Source: Trametes villosa (lineage: Eukaryota; Basidiomycota; Agaricomycetes; Polyporales; Polyporaceae). Taken from it: a DNA stretch of 64,000 nt. Positions 1 through 10,957 of this stretch are shown one piece after another (position 1 is the stretch's first letter; each line of letters starts with the position of its first letter). The position numbers were made by a program, and so were the translations under genes. The DNA is taken from assembly GCA_002964805.2 (NCBI GenBank), contig PUDQ02000036.1:186001-250000 (forward strand), written 5' to 3'. The notes beneath the pieces are model-generated. The model was not told where the DNA came from and made no database searches. It saw nothing but the letters and a program-made list of their open reading frames with translations.

Positions 1-1551
1 CCGATATCCAGGAGGGCGAAGAGATAATCGTCACTGGCGAGCATGAATGTGAGTGAGAATTGACAGATCGCTGATATCAAATACCCCACGCGGGTTGCTC
101 TATGCATCCCGTACAGGCCCGGTGTCCAGGTCGAGCATAAGTCAAAGAGCACCAGTGTGCATGCAGCGGTAGTCTGCGTCAGGAGCTCACACCATTACAC
201 ATCAGAGCGACGGGAAGAGCTCGCTGAACCAAGTTGCCACACATTCGGGCTGCCGCGGTGCCGCCTGGATGCGTGGCCACCACGAGTAGTCGCGACGATA
301 TGTATATAGCGGCCCAAAACGGGGCCAGCTGCTCCTTCATTCACGTGAAGTACTAGTAGCCTGTCTCCCACTGACTCACGATGCAACCGCGGCTTGCGCT
401 CTACCGGGGGTGGCTCCCACGGGCAGTCGGATCTCAGTTCCAAGTTCCACCCCCTAGATCTGATATATATTCCGCTTCAGGATGCTGATGATTATTATTT
501 CCAGCCAACGCAGGTCCATGGAAGAGGCTCGCCGCGCGCAAGGGTGCAGTCATCAAAGTCTGGCACGCGACGCATCTCGCCCAGTACCCCGACAACCCGT
601 ACGCGGTCGGACTCCAGCTGGACGCGCTCGCGCCGCTTATTACATCCAAGACGCGCGTCATCGCGTTCACCGCGACCTCCAACCTGCTGGGCTCGGTCGT
701 CCCCGTAAAGGAGATCGTTGCCGCCGCACGCGCGCTCGCATCCGAGCGCGGAGCCCGTAAGCTCGAGTTCTGTCTCGACTGCGTTGCGTACGCGCCCCAC
801 CGCCAAATCGACGTTCGCGACTGGGACGTCGATTACTGTTACTTCTCCTTCTACAAGGTTCGCTCCTCCGCTTGACGATCTACCCTGCTTTCTGACTCTC
901 GTGTTCAGGTATATGGGCCGCACACATCCGTTCTCTACGTGCGCGCCTCCGCGCTCGAGCACTCCTTAACCTCGCTCGGCCACCACTTCCTCAAAGTCGA
1001 CAAAAAGCCCTACAAGCTCCAGCCCGGCGGCCCCGGGTACGAGCTCGTCTACGGCTGCACCGGCGTCCCGCCCTACATCCGCTCGCTCGCGCCCGCGGGC
1101 ACGCTCGAGGCCGCCTGGGCCGCTGTCGCGCAACACGAGCAGGCGCTCCTCGCGCCGCTGCTTGCGTACCTGCGGGGCAAGGCCGCGCGCGGGGTGCGTA
1201 TCGTCGGAGATGAGGACGCGGGGCTGGCGCGCGTGCCGACGGTGAGCTTCGTCGTCGTTGGCGAGCGACCGATCCGCAGCCCGGACGTCGTGCGCGCGTT
1301 CGACGCGGAGGGGAACGTGAGTACACCTACACACGTGCGCGAGACGAGAGCGGTGGGGAAAACTGACATTTGCTTCGCGCGCGAGACAGGTCGGCATCCG
1401 GTACGGACACTTCTACGCGTACACGCTCGTCGACAGCCTCTCGCCGAAGATCGACGTGGATGACGGCGTGGTGCGCATCTCGCTCGTGCACTACAACACC
1501 GTGGAGGAGGTGCAGCGGATCATTGCCACTCTGGACGAAGTACTAGCGTGA
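1..1551 (+). CDS. Class V aminotransferase / cysteine desulfurase-like protein, 3' part
   Basis: Spliced model 1-48, 505-857, 909-1316, 1390-1551; the 5' end lies outside the window. The first piece reads ...EEIIVTGEHE and joins in phase to SNAGPWKRLAARKGA, the EHE-AN-PW-R-A pattern of PLP-dependent class V aminotransferases. Further on, a DCVAYAPH segment and YFSFYKVYGPH follow; the Lys of SFYK is the expected Schiff-base lysine. The C-terminal small domain ends VRISLVHYNTVEEVQRII...LDEVLA. All splice sites are GT-AG; introns 2 and 3 are 51 and 73 nt. The fold family is clear, but whether it acts as a cysteine desulfurase, a cysteine/selenocysteine lyase or an epimerase-like enzyme cannot be decided from this fragment. 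The 456-nt first intron is far longer than any neighbour's. Confidence 0.85.
49..504 (+). other. Unusually long intron in the aminotransferase gene
   Basis: Donor GTGAGT at 49 and acceptor TTTCCAG ending at 504, with a CTGAT-like branch site shortly upstream. Removing it restores an uninterrupted family motif (GEHE-S-NAGPW). I saw no terminal inverted repeats or coding content inside it, so an old insertion is possible but not shown. Confidence 0.6.
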
Positions 1552-2335
1552 GAGGGCCGCGGTCTGAGTTCCGTCTGCGCTCTGTGATAGTGAGTAGGTT
1601 CGGTTCACTTCGCATGTTCTAGTCCAGTATGAGCGATATTTACGCGGCGAAAGGATGGCGTAGGTGGCGGACGTCGGACACCGTGCGGGTATGTAAGAAT
1701 ATCGACAGTGCGGGTTTGTGAGGGCTGTGCCGCTCTCACTCATCCTCGGCTGATGGGAAGGCGCTCGCCATCAAATCCGGGTATGTAGCGAGACTCGACT
1801 CACTCATATGCATATGAGCATTGGATGGCTCTTCATCGATGGAAGACCTACCTTTTTGAAGAGAAACTCAGCTTCAGTCAACAATTGTCGACAGCAACGT
1901 ATAGCAAGACAAGCGAGACCGGCTTGCACATATCTCACGCCGGGCGCTTTCCTTCGGGAGTACTGTCATCGACAGATCGCAGCCGCGCTACACCAGCACG
2001 GACGCAGGTTGTGGGGTGTATGACTCCACGAGGCGCGAAGTGCGGCCTCCACCTGACATCGCATATCTAGGCACGTTCCTGCGAACTCACACTCATCAAT
2101 CATCCGCCAAATTGCGATCCCTCTTCGCCCGCGACTTATACCCCTGCGAACGCCCCCTGGTGAGCTCCCCCCACCTGTAGTGTATCTGCCACTAACCGCA
2201 GCGAGCAGGCAACATATAACGCGCTGAGAGTTTACAAGAAGCATCCGATTTCTCGTATCCTGTCGTCGTACCTCGTCGTCGAAGGCAACATCCTTGACTC
2301 TACGACACAAAACGGCCTCTAGCGCTACTGTGACG
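1552..2335. other. Intergenic, no gene seen
   Basis: Lies between the aminotransferase stop and the next ATG. It should contain the promoter of the next gene, but I found no convincing TATA box or conserved frame. Confidence 0.5.
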
Positions 2336-3632
2336 ATGTCTTCCAATCTAAATCCAGTAGTTGAAAGCAACGCTCACCTCGGGATTCCTTCATTCGATCT
2401 CGAGAGTACCGCACCGCCGGATGACCCAGCACCTCCCCCATACGAAGCTGTCGTCGATGACTCTACCATCGCACTGGCGCCCACCGCCTCCGTCCGTATG
2501 CCCGTGCCCGAGCCTTGGACCGGTCTCCCAAACGAGAACGGACAACCCCCCGCTCTTCACCTGGTTCCACCACAACCCGCAACATCACCCTCGAGCCCTT
2601 CCCGTCACTCCGGGGGCACGTACACGCCCTCGCCCTCGTCCGGAGCGTCTCCGATCACACCTACCTCCGCATCATCAATCTTCCACCTTCATCGTCCCGA
2701 CGATGCCTCGTCCTCAAGCGGCCACAGTGTTGTCCGGTCCAGTTCCGCATCCAGCAGCAGCCACTCCCGCAGCCTCTCCAGCGCCGCGCACGCGCTCAGT
2801 CAATCCCCACACCCATCCTTCGACCGCCGGCCTCCTAGCCACGTTTCCTATGGCTCCTTTCCCCCTGCGACACACTACGCGCACGCAGACGACCTCATGC
2901 GCGGTTTTCCGCTGAGCCCGCCGACGTGTGCGTGCGCGCCGGCGCCGCATCCGTTCGTGACGCACGACGTGAACGAGGCGGACTGGGCGCAGTTTCTCGA
3001 CGATGTGAAAGGCGCTGGGGGATTGAAACCCGTGAACGCGCTGCTCGCGGACATGGCGCCGACTGCAGTCATGACTGGCCTCATCGGAGGTAGGCGGACT
3101 AGCTGCTTTTGACTGAATATGCAGTCGCTGACGAGCATACTCAGGATACTTCGCGGGGAAGGCGCTCAAAGCTCACGTCAAGAGCAAGCGCAAGAGTCCC
3201 GTCGCGGAGGTTATCGAGCTCTGGAACAGAGTATGCATGTCTACCCCTTCACTCTCGCATGACACGCTGATGCGTACCGATGCGCTGTTCTTCCAACAGA
3301 GATTCTTCCATCCGCGCTGCATGGATGTCGTGCTCGCGCAGGGCATGATGACATACACCGGCCCAGTAGACGCCATGCCTCCCGACCGCGTGCGCCCTAC
3401 CGCCGCCCGCAAGAAGGACAAGCACGTCAAAGTGTTCGAGGACCACTCGGACGACGAGGGCAGCGGAAGCTCGCGCCTGGACGCTGTCGGTGCCGCGATG
3501 GGCTCTGTCGGCGAGCAATTCGGGAGGCGAGGGACGGTGCAGCGCGGCCGGAGGGAATTCGGGCTGGACTTGAAGCATTCGGCGAGGGAGAGGTGGAGGG
3601 TCGTCATTACGTACAAGCCGCCTGTACTCTGA
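2336..3632 (+). CDS. Proline/serine-rich hypothetical protein with N-terminal PPPY motif
   Basis: Model 2336-3089, 3145-3230, 3300-3632 (55- and 69-nt introns, good GT-AG sites), about 390 aa. The first ATG in frame with clean context is at 2336. The first ~45 residues contain DPAPPPYEAV, a PPxY motif. Residues ~50-200 are Ser/Pro-rich and probably disordered. From ~210 the protein looks folded: VNEADWAQFLDDVKGAGGL, then a Gly/Ala-rich segment (MAPTAVMTGLIGGYFAG) that could be a membrane or packing helix, then KSPVAEVIELWNRRFFHPR. The tail is basic and charged. I recognise this as the kind of protein conserved among mushroom-forming fungi but can assign no function. The PPxY motif resembles those at the C-termini of the surface proteins further along. 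Confidence 0.75.
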
Positions 3633-3957
3633 GCTTATGCCGCCTATAAACCCCTTCGCCAGAGGTTTGATCGCCCTTTATGTGAAACGTCCGGAAAATG
3701 TTCACATAGTACGTGCAGTACAAGATGGAAGATGGAAGATGGAAAACTGATAGTAGCTGGGTCGGGGAAGGATGCACTGATGAGACAAAGGTGGTGGCGG
3801 GTGCTCAGTCAAGGAGTGTATCACTGAGAGCTGGTGGAAGCGGTCTACGTATCGAAGGTACGGGTACAAGGAGAAGACAGCTATCGTCCAAGAACAACGA
3901 AAGTACGTGGTCTGCATGCGCGTATAATAGAAGGTATGTTCTTCACACCGGTAGCCC
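3633..3957. other. Intergenic between convergent genes
   Basis: 3' flanks of the proline-rich gene and gene A. It includes a short imperfect repeat of GATGGAA near 3725-3743. No gene seen. Confidence 0.5.
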
Positions 3958-5644
3958 TTACTCGGGTGAGAGCTCCCGCGTATTTCTCGCTAGAATAGGA
4001 GTTGGGCCGGAGCTAAGCAGCTCTCGCATGCGGCTCAGAAGGCGGGATTTGTTGGCTGGCGCTGGCCTATGCCGACGAAGAGAGGACGGCGCATGCTGCG
4101 GTCGGGGCTCGTACGGCGGCGGCATCACTTCATGGTCGTTCCGGAGCCCGTTCGTATCCGGCTGGGTGCGAGCGGGCTGCCTCGAGCTGACGTGAGCCCT
4201 CGGAATTGTAAGGTGTTTCACGAGGAACCCCCGATCTTGGCGAACGGAGGGCTCTCCGGGCTCAGCCACATCCCCAGGATCTCCTTGCTTCTCGTCCACT
4301 ACGGCACAAACACTAGAAAGGCCGTAGAGATCTCCATGGCCACTGGAACTCTGTGGCGAGGAGGAAGCCGAAATATGTCTTTGACGCGGATTATCGCAGT
4401 TGCAGGTTTTCTGGTGATCGACGGCCGCGGAAGACTGGCCTAAGAGGGATCGAGTTATTTCGCCTTGAAGCTCGAGATGGGCGCGCCGAGAGCCGTGATC
4501 TGCGCGTTCCTTGTGCGAAGCGAGCGCATCTCCATGCGGTATGCCGTACTTCGTACCGGAGCCATCCTCGGGTACCGAGGCTGCGGGCTGCGACAGTAAA
4601 TCATCTTTTCCTCGCTGAGCCTGCGCTTGCTGCCTTCCGCGCCTTCGTGTGCTACGTAGAATGCAGCCGAGAACCATGGTGGAAAGGGCAAAGAGGACGA
4701 GCAAGGATACAAGCACACTGATTAGAGTCTTTGAAGGACCTACAGAGTCGTCGTGAGATGGCGCATCCACCGGCGGGCGGAGGGTTGCACTCTCACTGGG
4801 TGGAGCGCCTGATGGGACGCCGCCAAAGTACGAGGAGGATATGCCAGTATACTGGCTGAGTGCGGATGTCGACTGGATGGTGATGTGGGGCAGGCCGGTA
4901 GAAGCTGGTAAGGAGCCTGAGGTGGGGAGGTCCGGGGGTGTGGACGAAGTCGGATCCTCAGGCTGGCCCGAGCGTCCCGGGCTCCCGTCCGACGAGGAAG
5001 CAAGTGTCGTAGTACTCTGAGTACTAGTGGCAGGCGGAGAGGTGCTGGGAGGTGCTGGGTCATTCTGGGTAGCAACTGGCTGACTCGGGGTTGGTGTAGT
5101 TGGGTCAGGGCTGCTCGTGGCTGGTGCGTCGGCTTCTATCAGCATCGCACGCAGGCTCGTACACCGTCATCTAACGCACCGAGGCTGCTGGCTGTCCCCG
5201 TCAGTGATAGTCCTCCGTTTACGCCACTCGTCCCGTTTTGGCCGTTTTCCCCGTTGCCCCCATTGCCTCCGTTACCCCCATTGCCCCCATTGCCCCCATT
5301 GCCTCCGTTACCCCCATCGCCCCCATTGCCCCCATTGCCCCCATTGCCCCCATTGCCCCCATTGCCCCCATTGCCCCCATTGCCCCCATTGCCCCCATTG
5401 CCCCCGTTTCCGCCGCTCCCTGTCTGCCGTTTCTGGTAGTGCGTTGGTTGGACGGCAACGTCGGATTCCACCGATGTCGTGCCCGGTTGGTATGCTGGTG
5501 TCACGCACACAACCTCAGGCTCATCGGGGCAGAGGCACCCATCGTCGCACCTGAGAACGTGATAGAGCGTTAGCACGATATTTGACGCTCCAGCACTAAC
5601 GAACATGGACAACGACTGTTTGTCAACGGCGTTTCATCGCGCAT
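3958..5644 (-). CDS. Gene A: single-pass membrane protein with Gly-Gly-Asn repeats and PPPYEPR tail
   Basis: Minus-strand model 5644-5601, 5550-5180, 5135-3958 (50- and 44-nt introns), 530 aa. N-terminus: a short Cys-rich patch ([13 protein letters not shown]...VVC), then about 20 tandem Gly-Gly-Asn units, a Ser/Thr/Pro-rich stalk, and one membrane segment ([20 protein letters not shown]) followed by the basic stop-transfer RSTRRRGR. The ~185-residue cytoplasmic tail carries PPPYEPR, unusually followed by ~50 more basic residues. Intron phases (2, then 1) match the CFEM genes of this window, so the Cys patch is probably a reduced CFEM domain. No signal peptide follows the chosen ATG; a strongly hydrophobic reading in another frame (5623-5781) overlaps it, so the 5' end is uncertain. 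Closest relative in the window is gene B. Confidence 0.7.
5232..5410 (-). repeat. 9-bp minisatellite encoding (Gly-Gly-Asn)n in gene A
   Basis: Near-perfect tandem copies of CCCATTGCC (plus strand), about 20 units with a few variants (CCGTTACCC, CCATCGCCC). The reading frame is kept throughout. Gene B has a shorter, degenerate version at about 8440-8515. Confidence 0.9.
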
Positions 5645-6690
5645 GAAGACAGGGAGAATAGTAGCCACAGGAGGAAAACAACGACGAACCAGGTGCCCAG
5701 GGATCGTATCCGAGTACGACGTCTTACGCGGCGTAATTCCCGTCCCGGAAGACTGGCATGCAGGAATTTGTGTCGGGTCATCGCTGCGGCGGCCCCTTCG
5801 AGTGGCGGTCAAGTGTCTCTTCGTATGTCGACAGCTCAGAGTGCTACATATCACGGAGGCGAACGTATGGGAGTTCGGCCTGTTAGTTGAGGACAATGAA
5901 CGTGAAGAGCTGAGTGCAGAGCGTACCCTCATAATACTGGAAACTGTGACCTTTAAGTGCTCCATCCTGCAGCGCCTGTAATTGGAGTTGGCATCGGGGC
6001 GTAAACGAACATAAGCTGATTCAGAATGGACGTACCGATAAGATGCCACTGCGTTACTAATGAACCGCCTCCCGTATGGCAGGCTGTCGTAGTAATCGGG
6101 GCGTTGAATGAACCGTCGTGCCACAATAATCGTGCACAGTATAGCTGAGGAAGACCCAGAAGGTCGCGTAGCTATCTTGACCACGCTTCGCAAAACCTAT
6201 GTCAACCAAACGAATCTCAGTTGAGTATCAGGTATCTGCCATAGCCACCGAATAGTGTTGCTGACCGTTACCAAGCCGCTGGCGTGACTGTCATCGACAA
6301 CATCAGTTTAACGGCCATGTCCTGGGTGTGCACTCTCGCGCGGAGAGGAGCGCCTCCGCATGGAGACCCTAAGCATCATATCAGTTCGAATTCCTGGTGG
6401 AGATGTAGCGGCAGGACCTGAGTTCGTGACGTACTTGCCGCTACAAACGTGGTCGTTGCTCTACGACAAGTCAGATTCTGCCTGTACAAACTGCTACGCT
6501 ACCAAATGAAGTAGGTCAGCTAGCAGAGAGAACAGTGAGACGGAAGTCCAGACACCTTTCAAAGAGCCTTTCGATGCTGATGCTACGCCGTTAGTTATCG
6601 ATATCATTTTCCTAAACCGCGCTGTGCGCGACAGCGACGCAGTATCACTTCTATGATATATACGCGCACAGTTGAGCACATTTAGAAGGG
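5645..6690. repeat. Upstream region of gene A, homologous to the upstream region of gene B
   Basis: Blocks here match 8690-9520 by eye, for example GATGCCACTG...CCGCCTCCCGTATGGCAG at ~6040-6080 against ~9048-9093, and TCAG-TATCTGCCA at ~6230 against ~9250. This indicates that A and B arose by duplication of gene plus upstream DNA. No independent gene seen. Confidence 0.6.
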
Positions 6691-7150
6691 GCGAAGTAGA
6701 CCTGCAACGTACATGTAATCGCGATATTCAGTCGTGCGCCTCTTACCATTCTCCCACAGGTCCGCCACCGGAAGCGACACTGAGTTGCGTTCGCGACAAG
6801 TACGCGGGATGCCCGAGTCGGGCCTCGAGCTGCCAGCGCTATGGATGGTGTTCTTTCCCCTCTGTCGCGGTCTCGGGCCTGCGCGGTCGTGGCTAAAAGT
6901 AACACCTGTCAGATGCAGCTCTAACGTGTCCAGCGCGCATTTCTTGGATGGACTCGGACGCACTCTCCCCGACGGCAACTCACCCTGGACGAGGCAACTT
7001 TGTCCGAGTCGTGTTGGCGAACTTCACCCCGAGTGGATTAGATGGCTTGTTAGCGCTGTATCACAGCGCCCGAGCGCCCAGGCAGCATATAAGTAGTATG
7101 CAAACTGTCCATGCTCAGATGAGTACCGCAAACGCGTCAAGTTTGAGCAA
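6690..7150 (-). pseudogene. Possible decayed 3' end of another A/B-type gene
   Basis: The stretch around 6840-6890 resembles, base by base, the 3' coding end preserved at 9590-9640 (both have an ATGG...TTCCCC...GGTCGCGG...CCGCGC pattern). No long frame survives and no PPxY is readable. Weak evidence; it could be an upstream repeat only. Confidence 0.25.
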
Positions 7151-7388
7151 GCGGCGGGTGCTACATAGTGCATTGAGTTTTGGTGACGAGTGCGAACGTT
7201 AACGAAGACTCGTCTCGGCGCTCGAGCTGAGCGAGCGCTGAGCTGTAATATCTAATCTGATATGAGATGCGACGCCCGTGGCGACTCGATGCTGGCATGG
7301 CGGCATAACAAGTTCGCGGCAGCTAGCACCGCTACTATGGGCCCGGGGCCCTACGGAATCAATTAATGAGTGAGGGATTATGAGGGAC
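7151..7388. other. Intergenic, no gene seen
   Basis: Short gap between the decayed block and the presumed 3' untranslated region of gene B. No feature recognised. Confidence 0.4.
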
Positions 7389-7497
7389 CACCACACCACA
7401 GCCTTCCCCGCACATGCATTTCCACGTCGGAGTACAACAGCAAACACATCAACAGAGTCCTCGTCCCGCACGTCCACGTCCAATCTCACACTGTCGC
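7389..7497 (-). repeat. 3'-flank block shared with the CFEM-GPI gene at 10.2 kb
   Basis: This stretch downstream of the gene B stop (CATGCATTT-CACG-CGG-GTACAACAG..., CCTCGTCCCGCACGT) is clearly similar to 10045-10150, downstream of the CFEM-GPI gene. It is presumably 3' UTR. The two genes have different coding ends, so the flank was duplicated or converted independently. Confidence 0.65.
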
Positions 7498-8686
7498 TCA
7501 AAAGAAAACGGCGCGTCCCGCGGTCGACGGCTCGTACGGAGGGGGCAACTCCGACTCGTCGCTCAGCCCGGGGTCCTCCCAAAGTCCGTCTGCACCCGGG
7601 TCCGCCCGCCCAAGTCCCATCAGGCTCCCGGAAACCCACAGCCCAGCTGCCGACAGCTCGCGCTCGTCACGAACGTAAGACTGTCTGGGCCGAGCCTTGG
7701 TGTCCCCGGGGTCTGCCAGTTTCTCGTCAACGACAGCACGGGGGCCGAAAGGCACAGCGGGAGCTCCGGAGCTTTGTGGCAAGGAGGCGTCGGATACCGA
7801 CGGTCCGTCGTCCGCGTCTTCCTGGGCGCGCGCCTTCCGCACCACGGGGCTTCGTCTGCTACGCAGAATGCGGCCGACAACCAAGGCGGCAAAGGCGAGG
7901 AGCACGAGCAGGGAAGTAAGCACAATGATCAGAGTCGTCGAGGGGCCTCTTGAGCCGGATGGTGCACCGAGCCCGGCGGGTGTCGCACTCTCGCTGGGCG
8001 AGGTGCCAGGCGGGACGCGGCCGGAGTACTCGGAGTAGTTGCCGGTGAAGGGAGCGAGCGTGGAGGCAGAATCCACTCCGGGCGAGGTTGATGTACCGGA
8101 CGATGATGGAAACTGGACGGTTGCGCTGCGCGGGCCGGTAGAAGCTGGTAAGTCGGAGGCGGGCAGGTCCGATAATGGCCCCGGGGATGCCAGTGAAGTC
8201 GCCCTTGCGTTCCCCTCCGATGATGAAGCATGCGGCGTAGTACTCCAAGGAGGGGTGGGTGGAGGGGTGACGAGGGGCGCGGTTGTAGCGACAGACTGAC
8301 TCGGCGCTTGCGATGACGTTGGGCCAGGGCTGCTCGCTGTCGGCACGTCGGATTCCCCCAGATCTGTAAAGCATGTGGGTGGCATATCAGCAACATACGG
8401 ATACCGGCGTGACATCAACAAACGCACGCGGCCCGTCTCCTCCGTTGCCCCCATTTCCCCCGACCCCTCCGCCCCCTACATCTCCTCCATTTCCTCCGTT
8501 GCCCCCAGCCCCCTCGTTGTCCACGTCTCCGCCGCACGCAGATTCAAGGCACACAACATTCGAATCATCATGGGAGCAGGGGCATCCGCCAACAATCCTA
8601 GGAATGCGGTAGGATGTCAGCATATTGCTCGAAGCTCCCTGACAGCGAACACTGCTAGCATATGCCGCAACAGCGGTCCATGACAT
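7498..8686 (-). CDS. Gene B: single-pass membrane protein, Gly-rich ectodomain, PPPYEPS tail
   Basis: Minus-strand model 8686-8428 and 8363-7498 (64-nt intron, phase 1), 374 aa. Ectodomain: GGCPCSHDD, VVCLESACGG (looks like the Cys4-Cys7 part of a CFEM domain), a Gly-rich stretch with GGNGGNGG units, then a Ser/Thr/Pro-rich stalk. One membrane segment (LIIVLTSLLVLLAFAALVVG) is followed by RILRSRRS. The tail ends ELPPPYEPSTAGRAVFF. Clear paralogue of gene A. The region 8598-8650 contains an acceptor-like CCTAG at the position expected for the family's first intron, but no in-phase donor was found, so the N-terminus is provisional. If the reading is continuous, the first two or three CFEM cysteines have been lost. 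Confidence 0.65.
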
Positions 8687-8689
8687 GCA

Positions 8690-9520
8690 GTGGTCGAGCG
8701 AACTTCAGGCACGATAGACAAGGTAGCGACGAACCTGGGGTGCAGGGGTTGTGCCAGAGGACCGCTCGGGGAGTTGCTGTGCGTCGCCGCGTGCAGCGGC
8801 TCTTCCGGGTAGCGAAAGAGCGTCGCGTCGTATGTCGACGGCTCGAGGCGCATCTCGCGGAGGAACATCTTGAGAAGATCAACCTGCAAGTAGAAGGGCA
8901 GGAGAGGGGAGAGGGTAGTGATGGGTATACTAGCGTGCTCATAATGCAGGCGAATACGACGTCTTAAGTACGCATCCTCTCCTTCCGGGAGGAGTAGACA
9001 TTAGGACATACATGAACACGGAGCTGGTCCGGAGTGGACCTACGGATGAGATGCCACTGAGCTCACAGTGATGAAGCGCCGCCCGTATGGCAGATCATCG
9101 TAGGATGCGACTGGGGAGTTGTATGCGTCGTTGTATCAGAGTGATAGGGTAGGTTATAACAGAATAAGGCCCTAAGAGGTGAGGCCTGTAAGACGATGTT
9201 GCGTACACATCGCAGGACCTGTGTGAATCAGACGAATCTCAGTTGAATATCAGCTATCTGCCACAGCCGCCGTCCGGAGCCACTGACCGTCGCCAAGTCA
9301 TTGGTGTGGCTGGCATTGGTACAATGGTAGCTTGAGCTGAACAGTTATAACTTCGGGGCGCTCTCACGCGGAGAGGGATACTACTGCCTTGAGATCCAAG
9401 CGTTAACTTATCAGGTAGACCGTTCACCGAGCCCGAAAGTTCTAATGCAAGGTAGTCACTGGCTGGCAGTGCTGCACACAGCCACGACGTAGCATACGCG
9501 CCCTGTTGAGTACCATCTGG
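8690..9520. repeat. Upstream region of gene B, duplicate of the gene A upstream region
   Basis: Partner of 5645-6690 (see that entry). Similarity is patchy with many small gaps, implying an old duplication. No gene seen. Confidence 0.55.
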
Positions 9521-9570
9521 AAGCGGCGAAGAACACTGACAACGTACGTGTCCGGAACACAACGGAGCTA

Positions 9571-9830
9571 TCACCCTACCATCCGTGGCTCGTATGGCGA
9601 CGGTTTTTCCCCTTGGTCGCGGCCCCAGAGTCCGCGCATCGTCGACATTCCTTGGGTCCGTGCACCCGAGTATCCGCCGTGTCCACGGCGCGTACCATAT
9701 GTACGCACCATCCGTTTCTCGGTGTGTTTCCTCTCGGTTTGAGTTTGAAGAGGCCAGGGTGGCGACCGTACCTTGCCATCACCGGAGGTTTTCACAATGG
9801 AGAGCGTTGTAAGGATATCGATGAGCATTT
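9571..9830 (-). pseudogene. Remnant of a third A/B-type gene, C-terminal end only
   Basis: The minus frame ends RGLWGRDQGEKPSPYEPRMVG-stop, matching the end of gene B (ADGLWEDPG...ELPPPYEPSTAG). Upstream of this the frame has no stalk or convincing membrane segment, so the gene is truncated. P-S-P-Y replaces the P-P-P-Y of the intact copies. Confidence 0.6.
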
Positions 9831-10044
9831 TCTCTGAAGAACAAGTCAGGAAGAGACAGACGGCTCTTACTACTAGACTCTTAGGCTTGCGACGGACGCA
9901 GGTAAGACCGTGGGAAAGCCGCCAACATGTAGCATGTCGTACTCGTTGCTCTTGTATGCATCTAGCTAGACTGTTGTAACGGTGTATACCAAGGGTGTTT
10001 GGGCTTGTTACTTATCTCCGGAAACTAACAGCTGATGTGAACGA

Positions 10045-10150
10045 GGACACGGCCTCGACCGCGCATGCATTTTCACGCCGGGGTACAACAGCACATACAT
10101 CAATATCGTCCTCGTCCCGCACGTAAAGGTCCAAATCCATCATTACTCCT
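10045..10150 (-). repeat. 3'-flank block shared with gene B
   Basis: Partner of 7389-7497; lies just downstream of the CFEM-GPI gene stop at 10174. Confidence 0.6.
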
Positions 10151-10173
10151 CCCTTCCAACAACGAGCTCACGC

Positions 10174-10957
10174 TCACAACACGAGGGCAGCACCAAGGAC
10201 GACACCCGCGAGGGCGACGCCCGCACCAACGACACCGCCGAAGCTCGCGCCCATCGCGGGCTTGAAGAGCGCGGACGCGGCGTTGCTCGTCTGCGACGCG
10301 CCGGCGCCGCTGCCGCTCGCGGTGTTGCTGCCCGAGATCGCGGTCGCGGTCGCGCTGCTCAGGGCCCTCGAAATGCTGCTCTGGCCCGACGCGACCGCGG
10401 ACGACGCGGAGCTCAGGATCGAGGACAGATCCGAGGACGCCGAGGAGAGCGCCGAGCTCGCGCTCGACGCCGCGCCGGACGCGGAGCTCGCAGCAGAGCC
10501 CGAGGCGGAGGACGCGGCGGTCGCGCTCGAGGTCGCGCCGCTCGCGGTAGCCGAGACTGGGGGAGATGGGTGAGTTTGCGGCGCGTGAGGAAGCGAGGAC
10601 ATTGACGTACCAGCAGCGCACTCCTGGCTCTGGAGAGCCAAGGCAGCCTGTTGCTCCGCCGAGCTGCAGGTCGACTCGAGGCAGCTCTTAGCTGCCGCCT
10701 GGACCGCCTCGCTGGTGCAGATGCAGTTCACATCCGTGCTGCAAAGAGAGTCAGTACACCGCGCCCCTGACATGGTGAGGACATCACACTTACATCCCCG
10801 AGCAGCCACCCTGGCTAGCCGCCGGGATGAGGCAGGTGAGGATGCACGTCGAGATGCCCGAGGTGGAGGTGGGGGGCGCGGCCGAGGTCGCGTCCTGAGC
10901 CTGCACGCCGGCGAGGGCGGCAACGAGGGCGAGAGCGGGGAGGGACTTGAACATCAT
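10174..10957 (-). CDS. CFEM-domain GPI-anchored surface protein
   Basis: Minus-strand model 10957-10794, 10738-10611, 10556-10174 (55- and 54-nt introns, phases 2 and 1), 224 aa. Signal peptide MMFKSLPALALVAALAGVQA. CFEM domain at ~35-95 with all eight Cys in order: TCILTC, GGC, VNCICTS, SCLESTC, QEC. The Asp three residues before Cys4 (TDVNC), the position of the heme-ligand Asp in characterised CFEM proteins, is present. Then a Ser/Ala-rich, probably glycosylated stalk and a hydrophobic C-terminus (GVALAGVVLGAALVL) with no basic residues after it, as in GPI signals. CFEM proteins act in heme/iron capture, adhesion or signalling; which applies here is unknown. Confidence 0.88.

Noticed and set aside
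5219..5573. Frames reading the minisatellite as Pro-Leu-Pro, Ala-Pro-Ile or His-Cys-Pro repeats
   Set aside because: Other frames of the same 9-bp repeat; only Gly-Gly-Asn is connected to a coherent protein with introns and membrane segment.
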